A stretch of DNA of 64,000 bases, taken from contig CP141132.1 in the NCBI GenBank assembly GCA_035236585.1, forward strand, positions 42,163,880 to 42,227,879. The letters are read 5' to 3'. The stretch comes from Warburgia ugandensis. Its lineage: Eukaryota; Streptophyta; Magnoliopsida; Canellales; Canellaceae. The translations under genes and the position numbers were made by a program. This document shows, piece by piece, positions 62,001 through 64,000 of this stretch (positions within the stretch are counted from its first letter, which is position 1; every line of letters starts with the position of its first letter). The notes beneath the pieces were generated by a model, which did not search any database, was not told where the DNA came from, and saw nothing but the letters and a program-made list of their open reading frames with translations.

Positions 62001-64000
62001 ATGTATCCTTCCAAAACATATTTGAAAACACATATATCCACAACCAATATTGTCGTTGTAATTATTATATAAATATAACATCCCAAGATAACTAAAAATA
62101 AATATTTTTACAAGCAAAGAAATAACTATAATTATTATTTATAAAGCATAACTAAAACACATATTTTTAAAAGTAAAAAAGTAAATTTATTATTATTATA
62201 AAGCATATGATATAACTGTCCAAAATTTGGTTAAAAACTCATGTATTTATGAAAAAATAGTCACCATAATTACTATTATAAAAAATAATATTGTAACCTA
62301 AAACTTCATATAAAACTCATGCATTTATTTGTAAAATTATAACTATAATTTTCACAAAAATGAGTAATATGTAGTTGTCAAAACCATAATTGAAAATACT
62401 TATAATCACAATCTATATTGCTACTATAATTATTATATAAAATATAGTATCCTAAGATATTATTGAAAACACATATTTTTACAACACAAATAACAATAAT
62501 TGTTATTAATAAAGCATGACATAAAGTCATGAAAAACTTGATTGAAAACTCATGTATTTATATCCAAATAGTCACCATAATTACTAACATAAAACAAAAA
62601 ATATAGTTTCCCAAAACTTGATTGGAAATACTTTTGTATTGAAGTTAGATAATCACTATATTTTTTGTTATAAAGCATAATATGCAGTAGTCTACAACTT
62701 GATAGAAAACTCATATATATGCTTACAAAAAAGTAAACATAATTTTTATAATAATGCATAATATGTAAGCATCTAGAACATAATTGAAAACTCTCATACA
62801 CCCAAGCAATATTGTCCTCATAATTATTATATAAAATATAACATCTCTAGACATAAATGAAAAACACATATTTTTACATGCAAAGTAATAATTATAATAA
62901 TTATTATAACGCATTAACATATAGTTGTTCAAAACTTGATTGAAATCTCATTATTTAAAGAAAACTAGTCTTGTAATTACTACTATAAAAAATAATATAA
63001 CAGCCCAAAACTTAATTGGAAATACTTTTGTTTTAAAACAAAACAATCACTATAGTTTTCCTTTTTAAAGCATATTATATAGCCGTCCAAAACTTGATAG
63101 AAAATTCGTATATTTAATAATGCATATTAGGTATCCATCCAAAATATAATTGAAAACTCTTATATTCACAAGCAATATGCTCACCATAATTATTATATAA
63201 AATATAGCAATCGAAGCCATAACTAAAAACACATATTTTGATAGGCAAAAAAATAACTATAATTATTATTTATAAAGCATAGCTTTATAGTCTTTCAAAA
63301 CTTGATTGAAAACTCATGTATTTATAGAAAAATAGTCACCATAATTACTACTATAAAATAAAAAATATAATAGCACAAATCTTGATGGGAAATACATTTA
63401 TTTTAAAGCAAAACCATTACTATAATTTTTGCTATAAAGCATAATATATAGCAGTCCAAAATATGATATAAAATTCATGTATTTACTTACAAAATAGCAA
63501 CTATAATTTTTACAATAATGCAAAATATGTAGCTGTCCAAAATATAATTAAAAATTCTTATATCTATAGACAATATTGCCATTGTAATTATCATATTAAA
63601 TATAGCATTCTAAGGAATAATTAAAAACTTATTTTTTATGAGCAAAAAAATAACTATAGTTATTATTATAAATCATAATAAATAGTTATCCAAACCTTGA
63701 TAAAAAAAACTCATGTATTTATAACAAAATATTCACCATAATTAATGTTATAAAACAAAAAATATAGCAAGCCAAAATTGTATTGAAAATACTTTTATTT
63801 TCAAGCAAAGCAATCACTATAATTTTTGTTATAAAGCAAATTATATAGCAGTCCAAAACTTGATAGAAAACTCGTATATTTACTTGAAAAAAATTATAAT
63901 TTTTACAATAATGCAAAATATGTTGCCATCCAAAACATATTTGAAAACACATATATCCACAAGCAATGTTGTCACCAAAATTATTATATAAAATATAACA
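58831..64000 (+). repeat. AT-rich satellite array, right block (pentamer form)
   Basis: Same monomers and orientation as the left blocks, but the repeating unit is the ~390-bp pentamer without strict alternation. The marker TAAAATATAGC or close variants occurs near 59171, 59562, 59944, 60340, 60724, 61378, 61757, 62434, 62835, 63198 and 63988. Type-d monomers here begin CCCGAGGCATAATTG-like instead of GGAGGCAACATT. More diverged than the 13-24 kb block. No gene; minus-strand hydrophobic frames are repeat by-products. Confidence 0.9.
59011..59047. repeat. (CA)n microsatellite inside a satellite monomer
   Basis: About 37 bp of CA inside a type-b monomer. Confidence 0.95.

Overview
The window reads as plant nuclear heterochromatin, most likely from an angiosperm; I cannot name the species. 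I see no intact host protein gene, tRNA or rRNA. Everything resolves into (i) an AT-rich tandem satellite in three blocks (1-1386, 13083-24536, 58831-64000) and (ii) LTR retrotransposon fossils of the Ty3/gypsy type that were inserted into that satellite and then into each other.

The satellite is hierarchical. A monomer of about 78 bp occurs in five recognisable types forming a ~390-bp pentamer. In the middle block two diverged pentamers alternate to make a ~785-bp higher-order repeat. All three blocks have the same orientation.

Left insertion: a family-1 element (1387-13082, + strand, AAAAC target duplication) with a 2.8-kb 5' LTR, a tRNA-Met type primer site, a coding-dead interior and a shorter 3' LTR. 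A reversed family-1 solo LTR (7657-10569) sits inside it.

Right insertion: a four-level nest. A family-2 element (24537-58830, + strand, TGTCT/TGTCC) contains a second family-2 element (27324-55859, - strand, ATCAG). The left LTR of that one contains a family-1 solo LTR (28455-44942, - strand, CTCAT). The solo LTR in turn contains a Tekay/Del-like chromovirus (29339-42866, - strand, TCCAG). Every level is supported by TG...CA-type ends and 5-bp target duplications read from the sequence. The chromovirus retains recognisable gag, protease, RT, RNase H, integrase and chromodomain segments but is broken in several places. The other elements are far more decayed inside.

Patterns beyond ordinary annotation: a consensus-like 5' splice donor about 0.6-1.0 kb into every full LTR, in all three families; a hairpin-bearing module shared by otherwise unlike LTRs; a patchwork of divergence between the two LTRs of the inner family-2 element that suggests gene conversion; and a half-unit phase slip in the satellite at 20.1-20.5 kb. 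All divergence figures are estimates from reading by eye, not computed alignments.
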